64,000 nucleotides of DNA from an uncultured Lachnotalea sp. (GCA_947066815.1 CAMSZT010000003.1:122063-186062), one strand, 5' to 3'; shown: positions 44,461 through 56,600, counted from the stretch's first letter. Made by a program: numbers and translations. The notes: generated from the letters alone by a model not told the origin.

Positions 44461-47094
44461 TCACCGCAGATTCTTGATCCAGGCCAGGATCTCGTGGGCC
44501 AGGAGCGGCATGGCCGAGAGCAGGAGCAGCAACAGCCACTCCAGGGGCGCCAGCGGGCAGGTTCCGAACGCGCCGATGAAATAAGGCGCCTCCGTGACCA
44601 GAAGCTGGAGGAGGAGCCCCAGGCCTACGGCCAGGAGCATCAGCTTGTTACGGAGATGGTTCATCCGGAACAGGGAGGTCTCCACGTCCCGCATGCCGAC
44701 GGCGTGGAACAGCTGGGAGACGCCCAGCACGGTAAACGCGTAGGTCTGGCAGCGGCCCAGGAGGGCCGGATCTGCCATGAGCCTTCCCAGGTTTTCCACC
44801 GTGACCGCGCTCCCCTCCCGCATCAGTCTCCCGACGGGGAGCTGCAGGAAGGCGGCGGTGCTGATGAAGGCGATCAGGAAACCGTAGAGCAGGGTGCAGC
44901 TTAAGCCTCCCTTGGCGAACAGGCTCTCGTTCTTCGGCCTGGGCGGCCGCTTCATGTAATTTTTATTTCCGTTCACATCCACTCCCAGGGCCAGGGCGGG
45001 AAGGGAATCGGTCAGCAGGTTGATCCACAAAATGTGGCTGGGCTTTAAAGGCGACGGCAGCCCCAGGCTGATGGCCGCCAGCATGGTGATGATCTCCCCG
45101 AAATTGGAGGAGAGCAGGAAGAGAACGGATTTTTTGATGTTCTCATAGATTCCCCTGCCCAGGGCAATGGCCTTTGTGATGGTGGCAAAATTGTCGTCGG
45201 TCAGCACCAGGTCCGCCGCGTTTTTCGCCACATCCGTCCCCGCCATCCCCATGGCCACGCCCACGTCGGCCGCCTTCAGGGAGGGCGCGTCGTTGACCCC
45301 GTCCCCGGTCATGGCCACGATCTCTCCCGCCGCCTTGTAGGCGGACACGATCCGCACCTTGTGTTCCGGGGCCACGTGGGCAAAGACCCGGAGCCAGGGA
45401 AGGCGTTTTTTTAAGTCCTCGTCGGAAAGGGCGGAGAGCTCCTCGCCGGAAATGCACTCCTCCGCCCGGTCGGCAATGTCCAGCTCCCTTGCGATGGCAA
45501 AGGCCGTGTCGGCCCGGTCCCCGGTGATCATCACGGTCTTCACCCCGGCCCGCCGGAACCGGGCCACCGCCTCCGCCGCCTCAGGCCGCACCGGGTCGGA
45601 CATTCCCGCCATTCCCACAAAGACCATGTCCTTCTCCGTCGGGCCGTCCGCGTCAGGGACCATGGCGACGGCCAGGACCCGCAGGGCGTCCCCGGTGAAA
45701 GCCTTCAATACCCGGCCGATCTCCTCCCGCTCCTTAAGGCTCATCAGTACCGCCCGGCCTTCCTTCCAGACAAACCGGCACCGTCTGAGCACCTCCTCGG
45801 GCGACCCTTTTGTGTAGGAGATCCGGCTGCCCCGGTCCGCGTGGAGAGTGGTCATCCGCTTTCTCCCGGAATCAAAGGGGATCTCCCCCCTCCTGGGCAT
45901 GCTCCGCTCCAGTTCTCTGCGGTACAGGCCGTGGAGAGCCGCCATGTCGAGGAGGGCCAGCTCCGTGGGATCCCCGAAGCGGCCGTTCCCTCCCAGAACG
46001 CCGCCGGCCCCCGGCCGGCCGGAGCCCTCCGTCCCTCCGGCCTCCTCTTTTCCGGAGGACATTCCCGGCCGGAAGACCTCCGCATCGTTGCAGAGGGTAA
46101 AGCCCCGCAAAAAATGCCGGTCCAGGTCGCATTTCAATTCCTCGGGAGAACAGATCCGGCCGCCCGTATAGCACCTTGCCACCGTCATCCGGTTCTGGGT
46201 CAGAGTTCCCGTCTTGTCGGAGCAGACCACGCTGACCGAACCGAGGGTCTCCACGCTGGGAAGCCGCTTCACGATGGTATTCACCTTCACCATCCGGGAG
46301 ACACTCAAGGCCAGCACCATGGTCACAATGGCAGGAAGGCCCTCCGGGACTGCCGCGACCGCAAGAGAAATGGCTGTGATCAGCATCTCCGGGACATCCC
46401 GCCTCTGCCATACGGCGATCAGGAACAGAAGAACACAGAGGATCATGGAAAGGATGCTCAGGACCCTTCCCATATCGGCCAGCCGCTTCTGGAGGGGCGT
46501 TTTTTCCGCTTTTGTGCCCTGCAGCATCCCGGCGATCTTCCCGATCTCTGTCTCCATGCCGATGGCCGTCACGATCCCCTCTCCCCTGCCGTAGGTGACG
46601 TTGGTGGACATATATGCCCGGTTGTCCCTCGACGTATCCTTCGTCACGGGAACCGACTCCCCGGTCAGGGCCGACTCCTCGATCTTTAAGCCCGCCGTCG
46701 TTTTGAGGAGCAGGTCTGCCGGAACCTGACGTCCCGCCTCCAGACAGACAATGTCCCCCGGGATCAGGCTGGCGGCAGGGACCTCCCTCACCCGTTCCCC
46801 CTCCTTTAACAGCGCCCTCGGGCTGGACAGCTTTTTTAAGGCCTCCAGCGCCTTTGCCGCCTTCCCCTCCTGGATCACGCCCACGAAGGAATTGAGGGTG
46901 ATGACTGCCAGGATGATCGCCATATCCCCATATTCCTTCAGCAGGGCGGAAATTGCCGCCGCGACCATTAAAATATAGATCAGCGGACTGTTTAACTGTT
47001 CCAGAAACCGTGAAAAAACGGAGACCCGTTTTTCCTCCGCCAGCACATTCATTCCCCGCCGATACCCGCCATGTGTTCCTTTTTTCTCCGCCAC
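44461..47094 (-). CDS. Calcium-type P2 cation-transporting ATPase
   Basis: An 877-residue P-type ATPase. The phosphorylation site is SDKTGTLTQNRM; ALTGESVPVTKD is the actuator motif; AAVPEGLPAIVTMVLALSVS in helix 4 gives the Ca2+-type ion site; MTGDGVNDAPSLKAADVGVA is the hinge. Ten helices are seen. The start is a GTG at 47094 and the N-terminal cytosolic segment before helix 1 is about 35 residues, shorter than usual, beginning at the family's GMNVLAEEK. It should export Ca2+ or a related cation in exchange for protons. Confidence 0.9.
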   Translation of the reverse strand: MAEKKGTHGGYRRGMNVLAEEKRVSVFSRFLEQLNSPLIYILMVAAAISALLKEYGDMAIILAVITLNSFVGVIQEGKAAKALEALKKLSSPRALLKEGERVREVPAASLIPGDIVCLEAGRQVPADLLLKTTAGLKIEESALTGESVPVTKDTSRDNRAYMSTNVTYGRGEGIVTAIGMETEIGKIAGMLQGTKAEKTPLQKRLADMGRVLSILSMILCVLLFLIAVWQRRDVPEMLITAISLAVAAVPEGLPAIVTMVLALSVSRMVKVNTIVKRLPSVETLGSVSVVCSDKTGTLTQNRMTVARCYTGGRICSPEELKCDLDRHFLRGFTLCNDAEVFRPGMSSGKEEAGGTEGSGRPGAGGVLGGNGRFGDPTELALLDMAALHGLYRRELERSMPRRGEIPFDSGRKRMTTLHADRGSRISYTKGSPEEVLRRCRFVWKEGRAVLMSLKEREEIGRVLKAFTGDALRVLAVAMVPDADGPTEKDMVFVGMAGMSDPVRPEAAEAVARFRRAGVKTVMITGDRADTAFAIARELDIADRAEECISGEELSALSDEDLKKRLPWLRVFAHVAPEHKVRIVSAYKAAGEIVAMTGDGVNDAPSLKAADVGVAMGMAGTDVAKNAADLVLTDDNFATITKAIALGRGIYENIKKSVLFLLSSNFGEIITMLAAISLGLPSPLKPSHILWINLLTDSLPALALGVDVNGNKNYMKRPPRPKNESLFAKGGLSCTLLYGFLIAFISTAAFLQLPVGRLMREGSAVTVENLGRLMADPALLGRCQTYAFTVLGVSQLFHAVGMRDVETSLFRMNHLRNKLMLLAVGLGLLLQLLVTEAPYFIGAFGTCPLAPLEWLLLLLLSAMPLLAHEILAWIKNLR

Positions 47095-47284
47095 CTGTTC
47101 CCTCCCGTTTCCATATGTCCCGGAATATCCTGTTTTCCCGGCAGCTTCCCTGCGGCCGGGACTTCCATAACAACGTATGAGGACAGGCAGAAAAATATGT
47201 GGCTTTTCCGTTTGCCTCTCTCTTCTTTTTGCGCTATACTATATAGGTAATTGCAAAGCATAAAATTGCAGGGAGGAGTTTGCT

Positions 47285-48169
47285 ATGCCAAGCGTGATCA
47301 GTTCTCTGTTTTATCAGTATCAATCCATGACCGATGCCAGAGGCGGCCTGAAAAAACATCTCGCCGCAAAATACCATGGCTCGCCGAAGGATATGATCCC
47401 CCCGAAATCCCTGGAAAAGCGGCATCAGGTCCGGGCCGGCGTACAGTCCGGCCGGCCGGTCTATTATCTGGATCTTGAAAAGGCGGAGGAAAAGCCCTGC
47501 ATCCTGTATTTCCACGGCGGGTCTTTTCTCACGGGGCTTTCCGGAAGGCACTGGAGGTTCGTGAGAAAGCTCCTTTTCGGCGCCGGCTGTCCCGTGGCCG
47601 TCCCTGATTATCCCCTGATCCCGGAGCATACCCACGGACGGATCCTCTCTTTCTGTATGGAAACCTATCTGGAGCTTGTCGAAAACTGCCCCCGGGGCGT
47701 GATCCTTTCCGGCGACGGAGCCGGGGCAAATCTGGCCCTGACCGTGGCCCAGCAGGCCGTGCGCCGGAAGCTTCCTGTTCCCGGCCGGATCCTTTTGCTC
47801 TCCCCGTACCTGGACCTGTCCGGAGACAATCCCATCCGGAACGTCCTGGCCCACCGGGATCCGGTCCTGGAGCCGGACGGCTGCCGGGAGGCCGCCCTTC
47901 TCTACGCGGGCAGCCGCTCCCTCTCCGATCCCTCAGTCAGCCCTGTGTTCGGCTCCATGGAAGGGCTCCCCAAAGTCACCGTGTGGACCGGGGACAACGA
48001 CATCCTGTACGCGGACACGCTCCTCCTAAAAGACGCCCTCAAGAAGGCCCGCACACCCTATCACATTTACACCTATCCGAACATGGTCCACGGCTGGATG
48101 CTCGAGCGGATCCCGGAAGGGCGCAGGGCCCTGCGGCAGATCGTCCTGACCGTCCGGGAGTATCTCTGA
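47285..48169 (+). CDS. Alpha/beta hydrolase (HSL family) lacking its nucleophile
   Basis: A 294-residue hormone-sensitive-lipase-type hydrolase fold. The oxyanion motif HGG (77-79, YFHGGSFLTG), the acid Asp239 (TGDNDILYAD) and the base His269 (NMVHGWM) are present. The nucleophile elbow, normally GDSAG, is GDGAG (143-147): Gly145, codon GGA, replaces Ser. Two base changes or more separate GGA from TCN, and from AGC/AGT, so this is not one sequencing error. It probably binds a ligand without hydrolysing it, or uses Ser142. GGGAGGAG precedes the ATG. Confidence 0.85.
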   Translation: MPSVISSLFYQYQSMTDARGGLKKHLAAKYHGSPKDMIPPKSLEKRHQVRAGVQSGRPVYYLDLEKAEEKPCILYFHGGSFLTGLSGRHWRFVRKLLFGAGCPVAVPDYPLIPEHTHGRILSFCMETYLELVENCPRGVILSGDGAGANLALTVAQQAVRRKLPVPGRILLLSPYLDLSGDNPIRNVLAHRDPVLEPDGCREAALLYAGSRSLSDPSVSPVFGSMEGLPKVTVWTGDNDILYADTLLLKDALKKARTPYHIYTYPNMVHGWMLERIPEGRRALRQIVLTVREYL

Positions 48170-48189
48170 CGGGGAAAGGAGTTTCCTGG

Positions 48190-51100
48190 TTACCTCCCGC
48201 CTTGGATCACCGCATGGAGGGTTTCATATAGTTTGTCCACCTCCACAGGCTTGGAGAGGTGTCCGTTCATGCCGCACCTGACCGATTCCTTCAGATCGTC
48301 GTCAAAGGCATTGGCCGACATGGCGATGATCGGGATCGTATGGCAGTCCTCCCGCTCCATGCCCCGGATGGTGCGGGCGGCCTCCAGACCATCCATGACC
48401 GGCATCATGATGTCCATCAGGATCACGTCATAAGTTCCCGGCGGCGTGGTGCGGATGCGCTCCACGGCCTGGGAGCCGTCGTACACGCAGTCCACCTCAA
48501 AACCCCTCTCTTCCAGAAGACACTGGGCAATCTCCACGTTCAGCTCATTGTCCTCCACCACCAGGACACGGCAGCCCTCAAAAGAAATCTCTTCCTTCTC
48601 CGTCCGGGCTCCCTCATCCTCCCCGGGGGCCAGGGGAATGGTAAAGCTGAAAGTGCTGCCTTTTCCCGGGGCGCTCTCCAGCCGGATGCTGCTGCCCATC
48701 ATCTGGACCAGGCGGCTGCTGATGGAAAGACCCAGGCCGGTCCCCTGCTGTTTGGAGGGATTCCGGTTGGCCGCCTGCTCAAAGGAGCGGAATACCTTGT
48801 CCTGCTCTTCCTCCGCAATGCCGATCCCCGTATCCTTCACCGCAAACTCACAGAAGATCCCCTCCTCGGAGACAAAGGTCTCTTTTACGGCCAGGGTGAC
48901 GCTTCCGCCCTCCGGCGTAAATTTCACCGCATTGCCCAACAGATTGATCAGTACCTGGCTGATGCGCATCCTGTCCGCAAAAAACCAGTGATGCGTAAGC
49001 TCGATCTCCGGAATAAAGTGAACGCCCTTTGCTACGGCCTGGGTCAGGATCAGCTCACGGATCGTGCCAAGCATGTCGTCCATATTGAAATTGAACGGCT
49101 CCAGCTTCATCTTGCCGCTCTCGATCTTGGACATGTCCAGAATGTCATTGATGAGCCCCAGCAGATAATCGGACGAGGACTGGATCTTCTGCAGGCAGTC
49201 CATGATCCGCTCCGGCGTCTGGTCCTGCTGCAGGGCGATGGCCGTCATGCCGATGATGCCGTTCATGGGTGTGCGGATCTCATGGCTCATCCGGGAGAGG
49301 AATTCCGACTTTGCCTTGCTGGCAATGTCATGCTGGTGCTGATTGATCTGGCCCTGGACCACCCGGCCAAGCTCCGCCAGGTTCTGATATTCCGCCGGAT
49401 CGTCCAAAAGGGAAGGATCAGTCCCCAGGATGCAGATATTCCCCATATAGCTGCCATTGTCATACATGGAGAGAAGAATCCCCCGGCTTCCCGGCTCCAC
49501 GCTCAAAAAGCTCTGGACTTCCTTCTGCGCACTGTCCTCCTCGGAAAACCAGCGCACCTCCGTCCGGCCAAGCCAGCCGTAAAACAGCTTCTTCTCCGGT
49601 TCCGTATATTTTCTTACGGTTTCGGCCGCCTCCTCCCGGTCCGGGCGCCACTGATAACTCAGATAATTCGAATTAAAATCAGAGCGCATCAAAGACACCA
49701 GCACGCCGCCGGCCCGATAGAAACGCCCGATCTTTTGGAGCATCAACGTCATCTGAGCCGGGAAATTGGCTCCCCGGCCAAAAAGATTCAGGGCGACGGA
49801 GACAAGGCTCGTATCCTTGTCATAGCCCAGGCTGCTGACCTCCTGCCCCTGCAGCGGCGGCAGGCCGTCCCGGCTCCCGGAGGGAAGCTCCCGGTAAAAG
49901 AGCATCTGCCCTCCGGCGAAGGGACGAGCCAGGCTCCGGGCTTTCTTCGCCCTGCGGATCACATCCTCCGCCGACTGCCCCGTCTCTGTACAACATAAGC
50001 CCGCACACAGGTGCACATGGAAGATCTCCTCGTCGAAACCGGCGGCAATGCGCTCCAGCAAAGCCTTTACATGCCGGGCGGCATCCTCCCGCGACGCCCC
50101 CTCCAGCCACAAAACCAATTCCTCCTGGTTGAGCCGCAGGGCGACGGCCGTACCGCCGGTCTCTTCGGTAAACATCCGGCAGCTCTCCTGGACCCTCCCG
50201 CCGACAGTCTCCAGGATCATATCTCCGAACACGATGCCGTTTTTCTCGTTGATCTCCTTCAGATCGTGCAGGAACAGATCGACCATCACGCCCCCGGGCT
50301 TCCTTCTGCGGGCCTGGGACAAAAGTTCCATGCCGGCGCCAAAAGCATAGAGCCCCGTGACGCCGTCCGTCATGTTTTTCCGGCGCTGCTCCGCCTCCCG
50401 CTCCTTCTGCTTCTGAATGTCCCGGATGCTCCCCACCAGCTTCCAGCGCCTCCCGTCCGTATCATAGACGGCCTTGCCCGAGAGGGCCACCCAGTGAAAA
50501 TCCGGGTTCTCCGGCCAGCGCATGCGGAACTCCGCATAGGGATTGTCCGGATCCTGTGCGAGCGCTTCCAGCGCCGTCTCCCGGTCCTCCTCGTAAATAT
50601 AATCCGGATTGATGAAGCCGCTCTCGGATTTGTGGCATTGCCACTGACCGCTCATGGTCCCATGGTTGACCAGGTCCAGGACCTGATCCTGCAGGTCGTA
50701 GGAAAAAAAGATGTCCCTGGAGGATTCAAGGGCCACCTTGTAACGCTCCTTCTCCTCCAGAAGAATATTTTCCGCTTCCCTCTGCCGCTCTGTCAGATCA
50801 CTTATGACGTCATAGAGGGCGTCGATCTCCAGAATATTGGAGGACCTAAAATTCTGCAGGCCCGCGCTCCCCGCCATGATGCACTGCATCAGGCGCTGCA
50901 CCGGCCTAGTCAGATGGCGCACCAGCACATAGATGCCGAAAACGCCGAAGACCAGGCCGATCAGGACGGCGACAACCATCCAAAAATAGAGCTGGCGGCT
51001 CATGCCAAACAGCTCCTTCTCCGTATTCAGGCCCAGCAGCACCCAGTCGGTGTCCTCATAGGGCACGTTTTTTTCATACAATTCCAGCGGGCACGCGACG

Positions 51101-52122
51101 GCATAGACGCCCTGTCCGGTCAGATCGACGTCCCGCACCAGAGAGAGATTGTCATACTCCGTCTCCCCCAGGACAAAATCCTGCTTTTTGGACCGGATCA
51201 GGTCATACAGCATCCCCTTGCCCGTCAGAGGGGCATAGCTTCCGTCATCCCGTTTGACAGCCAGCAGATAGCCGGACTGCTGGGAACTGTTCAGCTCCGC
51301 CGCCGGAAAATAGCCGTACAGGTTCCGGCAGGAGATCTCCACTCCCAGCACGCCGTAGACCTGTCCCTCATACCGCAGGGGAATGGAGTAGGTGATCATC
51401 TCATAGGTGTCCGAACCGCCCTTTTCCAAGGAAAAAGGAAGAGACCAGTATCCCAGATCCTCCGTATCGGCGTCCGGGTATGCCGCCCCGGCACGCCACG
51501 GTTCGTAGAAATAAGAATCCTTCGGATCCCTGCCGCTTCCGTCCATGGAAAAGCGGGTCGTCCAGTTGGTGTCCAGGGGAACGTTCCATGCCCTGGAAAG
51601 CTGCTTATTCCCCCTCTCCAGCAGAAGGTCCGTATAATTCACCGGATTGGTATGCGGGTCGGAATCCCGGATGAAAAATCCGGCATGATCCCCCGCCTGC
51701 TCCATGTCCCTTCCGGTCAGGATCAGAAACACGCCGGTGGTGGAATTGTTCTGCAGAATATCGAGACACTCCGGGAACATCTCCTCCAGAAGCCGGTCCT
51801 TCCGTTCGTCCGACAGAAGCACCTCCTCCAGTTCACTGCCCTCGTCCGCCAGAAACCGCTCCAGCCGGTTGTTCAGAAAGCCCTCCTGGTCGGAGATGGC
51901 CGACCATCTCTGGTTCATGTCGTTCTGCAGGATCACCTGTCTGTTTTCCACCAGCCGCCGCATCATGCCGCCGGAATACGCTTCCAGAGTTTTGGCCGTG
52001 CGCCTCACCACCAGGGTGCCGATGGTGATGGCGCTCTGTATCAGCATGATCACAATCAACGGAATCAGGAAAAATATGAATATGGTCCGCTTTTTCTTTT
52101 TTCGGCTCTCGTCATGCTTCAT
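48190..52122 (-). CDS. Hybrid sensor histidine kinase with Cache, PAS, degenerate GGDEF, GAF and receiver domains
   Basis: A 1,310-residue membrane kinase. Helix 1 is about 12-38; a large extracellular dCache-like domain follows to about 370; helix 2 is about 375-398, then HAMP, a PAS domain (about 460-590), a GGDEF-like domain (600-765) whose signature is NQEEL, so it should not make c-di-GMP, and a GAF-like region (770-930). The DHp site is [11 protein letters not shown] (His about 948); [15 protein letters not shown] and GTGLGLSI are ATPase boxes; the receiver (1185-1310) has VVEDNELN and [10 protein letters not shown]. It lies 11 bp after a binding-protein gene, likely its sensory partner. 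Confidence 0.92.
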   Translation of the reverse strand: MKHDESRKKKKRTIFIFFLIPLIVIMLIQSAITIGTLVVRRTAKTLEAYSGGMMRRLVENRQVILQNDMNQRWSAISDQEGFLNNRLERFLADEGSELEEVLLSDERKDRLLEEMFPECLDILQNNSTTGVFLILTGRDMEQAGDHAGFFIRDSDPHTNPVNYTDLLLERGNKQLSRAWNVPLDTNWTTRFSMDGSGRDPKDSYFYEPWRAGAAYPDADTEDLGYWSLPFSLEKGGSDTYEMITYSIPLRYEGQVYGVLGVEISCRNLYGYFPAAELNSSQQSGYLLAVKRDDGSYAPLTGKGMLYDLIRSKKQDFVLGETEYDNLSLVRDVDLTGQGVYAVACPLELYEKNVPYEDTDWVLLGLNTEKELFGMSRQLYFWMVVAVLIGLVFGVFGIYVLVRHLTRPVQRLMQCIMAGSAGLQNFRSSNILEIDALYDVISDLTERQREAENILLEEKERYKVALESSRDIFFSYDLQDQVLDLVNHGTMSGQWQCHKSESGFINPDYIYEEDRETALEALAQDPDNPYAEFRMRWPENPDFHWVALSGKAVYDTDGRRWKLVGSIRDIQKQKEREAEQRRKNMTDGVTGLYAFGAGMELLSQARRRKPGGVMVDLFLHDLKEINEKNGIVFGDMILETVGGRVQESCRMFTEETGGTAVALRLNQEELVLWLEGASREDAARHVKALLERIAAGFDEEIFHVHLCAGLCCTETGQSAEDVIRRAKKARSLARPFAGGQMLFYRELPSGSRDGLPPLQGQEVSSLGYDKDTSLVSVALNLFGRGANFPAQMTLMLQKIGRFYRAGGVLVSLMRSDFNSNYLSYQWRPDREEAAETVRKYTEPEKKLFYGWLGRTEVRWFSEEDSAQKEVQSFLSVEPGSRGILLSMYDNGSYMGNICILGTDPSLLDDPAEYQNLAELGRVVQGQINQHQHDIASKAKSEFLSRMSHEIRTPMNGIIGMTAIALQQDQTPERIMDCLQKIQSSSDYLLGLINDILDMSKIESGKMKLEPFNFNMDDMLGTIRELILTQAVAKGVHFIPEIELTHHWFFADRMRISQVLINLLGNAVKFTPEGGSVTLAVKETFVSEEGIFCEFAVKDTGIGIAEEEQDKVFRSFEQAANRNPSKQQGTGLGLSISSRLVQMMGSSIRLESAPGKGSTFSFTIPLAPGEDEGARTEKEEISFEGCRVLVVEDNELNVEIAQCLLEERGFEVDCVYDGSQAVERIRTTPPGTYDVILMDIMMPVMDGLEAARTIRGMEREDCHTIPIIAMSANAFDDDLKESVRCGMNGHLSKPVEVDKLYETLHAVIQGGR

Positions 52123-52133
52123 TTAGCATACCT

Positions 52134-53603
52134 CTATTTGTTTACGGCGCCGTTAAGCGCCTCACAGAAGGAGGCGTACCATTCCTCGAATGCCTCCCTG
52201 GTCACATAAGGCGCAGCCGCCTCCTCCAGGCTTTTTCCCTGTTCCAGTGCCGCCGCCACGCTCTCACGGTCCGCTGCCGCCTTGTCGGCCAGATGGTACT
52301 CCAAAACCTTCCTGGCGGCGGAGCCGTTCTCGAAGCTCTTGTTGGTGTAGAGCGTCATCCCGTCCATCTCTTCAAAAATGGCGGTCAGGCAGTCGTAGGT
52401 CTTCGGGGCCACCGTCAGCTCCCGCTCCCCGATCACCTCGTCCAGCTTTTCCACGCTGTTGGCTTCCTTCCGCACAGGCAGGTAGCCGGATACGCTGCCG
52501 AACTCCAGATTGTTCTCCGCCTGGGTAAACCATTTCAAGAACTCCACGGCGGCATACTCGTGCTTTTCATCCGACTTGCTGACCACCATCCCGGCACCCT
52601 GCTGCACGGCGCAGTGCTCTCCCCCCTCAAATACGGGAGCCATCCGCACTATGTAGTCGATGGTGTAGCTGCCGCCGTCCGCCTCCACCTGATCCGGGAA
52701 ATACATGGCGGAGGAAGTGGAGCCCGTGTAGGCCAGGATGTCCCCGGTCTTCACGTCGTCGGAGCGGAAAGAGCCGTAAGCGCCGAAATAGCCCTTCACC
52801 ATGGGGACATAGTAGTTTTCCCACAACCGGTACAATTCTTCCTCGGGCACATTTACGGCCACTTCTCCGTTCTCCACCTGGAAGATCTCCACGCCGAGCT
52901 GCTGCATGCCGATGACAAAATAGTTGGCCACGGCATCCCTGCCGTAAAACGCCTTCCCGTCTCCCGGAATGTCCGGAGTCAGGCCGTCGGTCCATTCATA
53001 ATATGCCTGGGCAACGGCGGTGATCCCCTCCATGGTGGCCAGATCCTCCAGGGAAGCCCCCGTCGCATCCGCAAATTTATCCCAGTCCGTCTTGTTGATC
53101 ATCATGATCTCCGTGGATTTCGCCGTGGGAAAGATCCTGAGCGACCCGTCGGCGGCGATGCGCCCTTCCTCGATGTAGGAGTCCACATACTGCTCCAGCT
53201 CCTTCTCGTCAAGATAACCGGACAGATCGGCCAGGGCGCCGGCCTGCTCCACCTCGTAGGCGGTGTCCGCATAGGAGGAAAAGATGTCCGGCATGGCGTC
53301 GGCCCCCACCTTTCCCGCGACGGAATCCCGCACCGCAGTCTCCAGGTCAGAGACGGAACCCTGGGAAAATCCTTCCACATAGATCCCCTTCTCCCGCCCC
53401 ACCGTATCGTTAAACTCTTCCACCAGGGCGTCAAAGGCCGCCTGCTGGGAGCCGTTGTAGTAGTGCCAGACCGTCAGTGACACGGGATCCTTAGGATCCA
53501 GGGGACCCTTGTCCCCGCAGCCCGAAAGCCCCAGCGCCATAACCACCGCCAAACAGAATATTCCCATCTTTTTTCCAAAGCTATTTGCGTTTCTCATCGC
53601 CAT
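52134..53603 (-). CDS. Solute-binding lipoprotein (family 1) paired with a hybrid kinase
   Basis: A 489-residue extracellular binding protein with a lipoprotein signal and lipobox GLSGC (Cys29). VSLTVWHYYNGSQQAAFDAL, then LVEEFNDTVG, is the classical start of family 1 sugar-binding proteins; MMINKTDWDKFADATG and GDILAYTGSTSSAMYFPDQV are further blocks. No permease or ATPase gene is adjacent. The only partner is the hybrid kinase 11 bp downstream, so the protein probably presents a ligand to the kinase's Cache domain rather than feeding transport (inference). A second start at residue 3 is possible. Confidence 0.88.
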   Translation of the reverse strand: MAMRNANSFGKKMGIFCLAVVMALGLSGCGDKGPLDPKDPVSLTVWHYYNGSQQAAFDALVEEFNDTVGREKGIYVEGFSQGSVSDLETAVRDSVAGKVGADAMPDIFSSYADTAYEVEQAGALADLSGYLDEKELEQYVDSYIEEGRIAADGSLRIFPTAKSTEIMMINKTDWDKFADATGASLEDLATMEGITAVAQAYYEWTDGLTPDIPGDGKAFYGRDAVANYFVIGMQQLGVEIFQVENGEVAVNVPEEELYRLWENYYVPMVKGYFGAYGSFRSDDVKTGDILAYTGSTSSAMYFPDQVEADGGSYTIDYIVRMAPVFEGGEHCAVQQGAGMVVSKSDEKHEYAAVEFLKWFTQAENNLEFGSVSGYLPVRKEANSVEKLDEVIGERELTVAPKTYDCLTAIFEEMDGMTLYTNKSFENGSAARKVLEYHLADKAAADRESVAAALEQGKSLEEAAAPYVTREAFEEWYASFCEALNGAVNK

Positions 53604-53627
53604 CCCCCTCTAACCCTCTCTTTATCA

Positions 53628-53683
53628 AAATAAACCACTTTCATTCATGGTGGTATCTGCAATGCTGATATGGTGGTTTATTT
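53628..53683. repeat. 11-bp inverted repeat across the purL stop
   Basis: AAATAAACCAC (53628-53638) and GTGGTTTATTT (53673-53683) flank 34 bp; the right arm includes the purL stop codon. It could end purL transcription or control the binding-protein gene; there is no strong T tract. Confidence 0.4.
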
Positions 53684-56600
53684 GAAATACTCCACGCCGG
53701 ACTCGAACACGTGGAGATCCTGGTCGCCGTAGATGTTGACCGCTACGGACTCCCCTCGCCGCTCGATGTGGGCCATTTTTCCGAAAGTGCGCCCGTCGGG
53801 GCTTGTGATGCCCTCGATGGCCTGATAGGAACCGTTGGGATTCCAGGCCTCGTTCATGGTGGGAACGCCGAACTCGTCCACGTACTGGGTGGCAACCTGG
53901 CCGTTTGCAAAGAGCTTTGCCAGCCACTCTTCATCTGCCACGAACCGCCCTTCCCCGTGGGAGGCCGCCGTGCAGTAGACCTTCCCCAGCTCCGCCTTCT
54001 TAAGCCAGGGCGACTTGTCGGAAACCACCTTGGTATATACCATTTTAGAAATATGGCGGCCGATGGTGTTGTAGGTGAGAGTCGGCGAATCCGCCTTCTG
54101 CTCCCGGATCTCGCCGTAAGGCACGAGACCCAGCTTGATAAGAGCCTGGAAGCCGTTGCAGATGCCCAGCATCAGGCCGTCCCGCTCATTCAGGAGCTTC
54201 CGCACCGCCTCCGTTATGCGGGCGTTGCGGAAGGCCGTGGCAAAGAACTTGGCCGATCCCTCCGGCTCATCACCGGCGGAAAAGCCGCCGGGGAACATGA
54301 TGATCTGGGCCTCCCCGATGGCCTTCTCGAAGATCTCCACCGAATCCCGGATGTCCTCCGCCGTGATATTCCTGAGGACCTTCGTGACCACGTCGGCCCC
54401 CGCCGCCTCAAAGGCTTTCGCACTGTCGTACTCGCAGTTTGTTCCCGGGAACACCGGGATGAACACCCTGGGCTTCGCCACCTTATGACGGCACACATAC
54501 ACGCTGTCCGCCCTGTAGACCGCATCCCTCACCGCCGTCTGGGCCACGCCGGACACCGTGGGGAACACCTTCTCCAGAGGTTTCTCCCAGGCCGCCTGCA
54601 GCTCCAAAAGGCCAAGCTTCAGGGAACCGTATTCCACAAAATCACTCTCCGTCACCTCGCCGATGACCCGGTAACGTCCGGAAAGTTCCGACACCTTGCC
54701 GTCCGGGACCTCCGCCAGCAGATTGCCCCAGCCCGCCGCAAAGAGGTCCTCCGGGGCCATGTCATGCTCGATCCTCACGCCCATCCGGTTTCCGAAGGCC
54801 ATCTTCGTCACCGCCTCGGCGATGCCGTTCCGCTCCAGGGCATAGGCGGAAATGATCCTTCCGGCCTTGACATCCTCAAAAAACTTCCCGTACTGGTCCA
54901 TGGCCTGGCCGTAGACGGGCATGTCGTACTCGTCCCGGTCAACAGTAAAGAGCACCAGCTTGCTCCCGGCTTTTTTGAGCTCCGGTGTGATGACGGTCTT
55001 ATCGCTGGCAACGTCCACCGCAAAGGAGACAAGGGTCGGCGGCACGTCCAGGTCGTTGAAGGAACCGGACATGCTGTCCTTTCCCCCGATGGAGGGCAGG
55101 CCGAAGCCCAGCTGGGCATCGTAGGCCCCCAGAAGGGCGGAGAAGGGCTCGCCCCACCGCTTCGGGTCCCCGGTCATCCTGCGGAAATATTCCTGGAAGG
55201 TAAAGCGGATCTTCCGGTAATCGCCGCCCGCCGCCACGATCTTCGCCACGGAAGAGACCACCGCATAGATGGCTCCGTGGTAAGGGCTCCAGGAAGAAAG
55301 ATACGGGTCGAAGCCATAGCTCATCATGGTCACCGTATCGGTCTTTCCCTTTAACACCGGCAGCTTCGCCACCATGGACTGGGTTTCCGTCATCTGATAT
55401 CTCCCGCCATAGGGCATGTAGACGGAGCCCGCGCCGATGGAGCCGTCAAACATCTCCACCAGGCCCTTCTGGGAGCAGACGTTCAGGTCACTCATCGTCC
55501 CGGTCCACTTTGCGGCGACGTCCTTCACTCCCTCCTTGTCGAAAGGATTGCCCGCCCGGCCCGGCACCGTGACGGCCACGTCCGCCTCCTGGTGGGCGCC
55601 GTTGGTATCCAGGAAAGCCCGGCTTAAGTCCACGATGACCTTCCCCCTCCAGAACATGACAAGGCGGGGGCTCTCCGTAACCTCGGCCACGGGAACGGCC
55701 TCCAGGTTCTCCTCCTTCGCATAGGCCAGGAACCGCTCCACGTCCTTCGCATCGACGACCACCGCCATCCGCTCCTGGGACTCGGAGATGGCGATCTCCG
55801 TGCCATCCAGGCCGGCGTATTTCTTGGGCACCCGGTCCAGATCAATTTTCAGGCCGTCCGCCAGCTCGCCGATGGCCACCGACACGCCGCCGGCTCCGAA
55901 ATCGTTGCATTTCTTGATGATATGGCTGACCTCTTCCCGCCGAAAGAGCCTCTGCAGCTTCCGCTCCGTGGGTGCGTTCCCCTTCTGCACCTCGGCCCCG
56001 CAGGTCTCGATGGACTTCTCCGTGTGGACCTTGGAGGAGCCGGTGGCACCGCCGCAGCCGTCCCTTCCGGTGCGGCCCCCCAGAAGGATGATGACGTCGC
56101 CGGGATCGGAGGTCTCCCGGACCACGGCACGCCTGGGAGCCGCCCCCACGACCGCCCCGATCTCCATGCGCTTGGCCGCATAATTCGGATGATAGATCTC
56201 CTTTACATAGCCGGTCGCCAGGCCGATCTGGTTCCCGTAGGAGCTGTAGCCGTGGGCCGCCCCCCGCACCAGCTTCTTCTGTGGAAGCTTCCCCTTCATG
56301 GTCTCGGACACCGGCACCGTCGGGTCCGCCGCACCGGTCACCCGCATGGCCTGGTACACGTAAGTCCGTCCGGAAAGAGGATCCCGGATGGCCCCGCCCA
56401 GGCAGGTGGCGGCGCCGCCGAAGGGCTCGATCTCCGTGGGATGGTTGTGGGTCTCGTTCTTAAAGTTCACCAGCCACTCCTCGGTAACACCGTCGATCTC
56501 CACCGGCACCACGATGCTGCAGGCGTTGATCTCGTCGGACTCCTCCTGGTCCTGAAGCTTTCCCTCTTTTTTCAGCTTCCGCATGGCCATGAGCGCCAGA

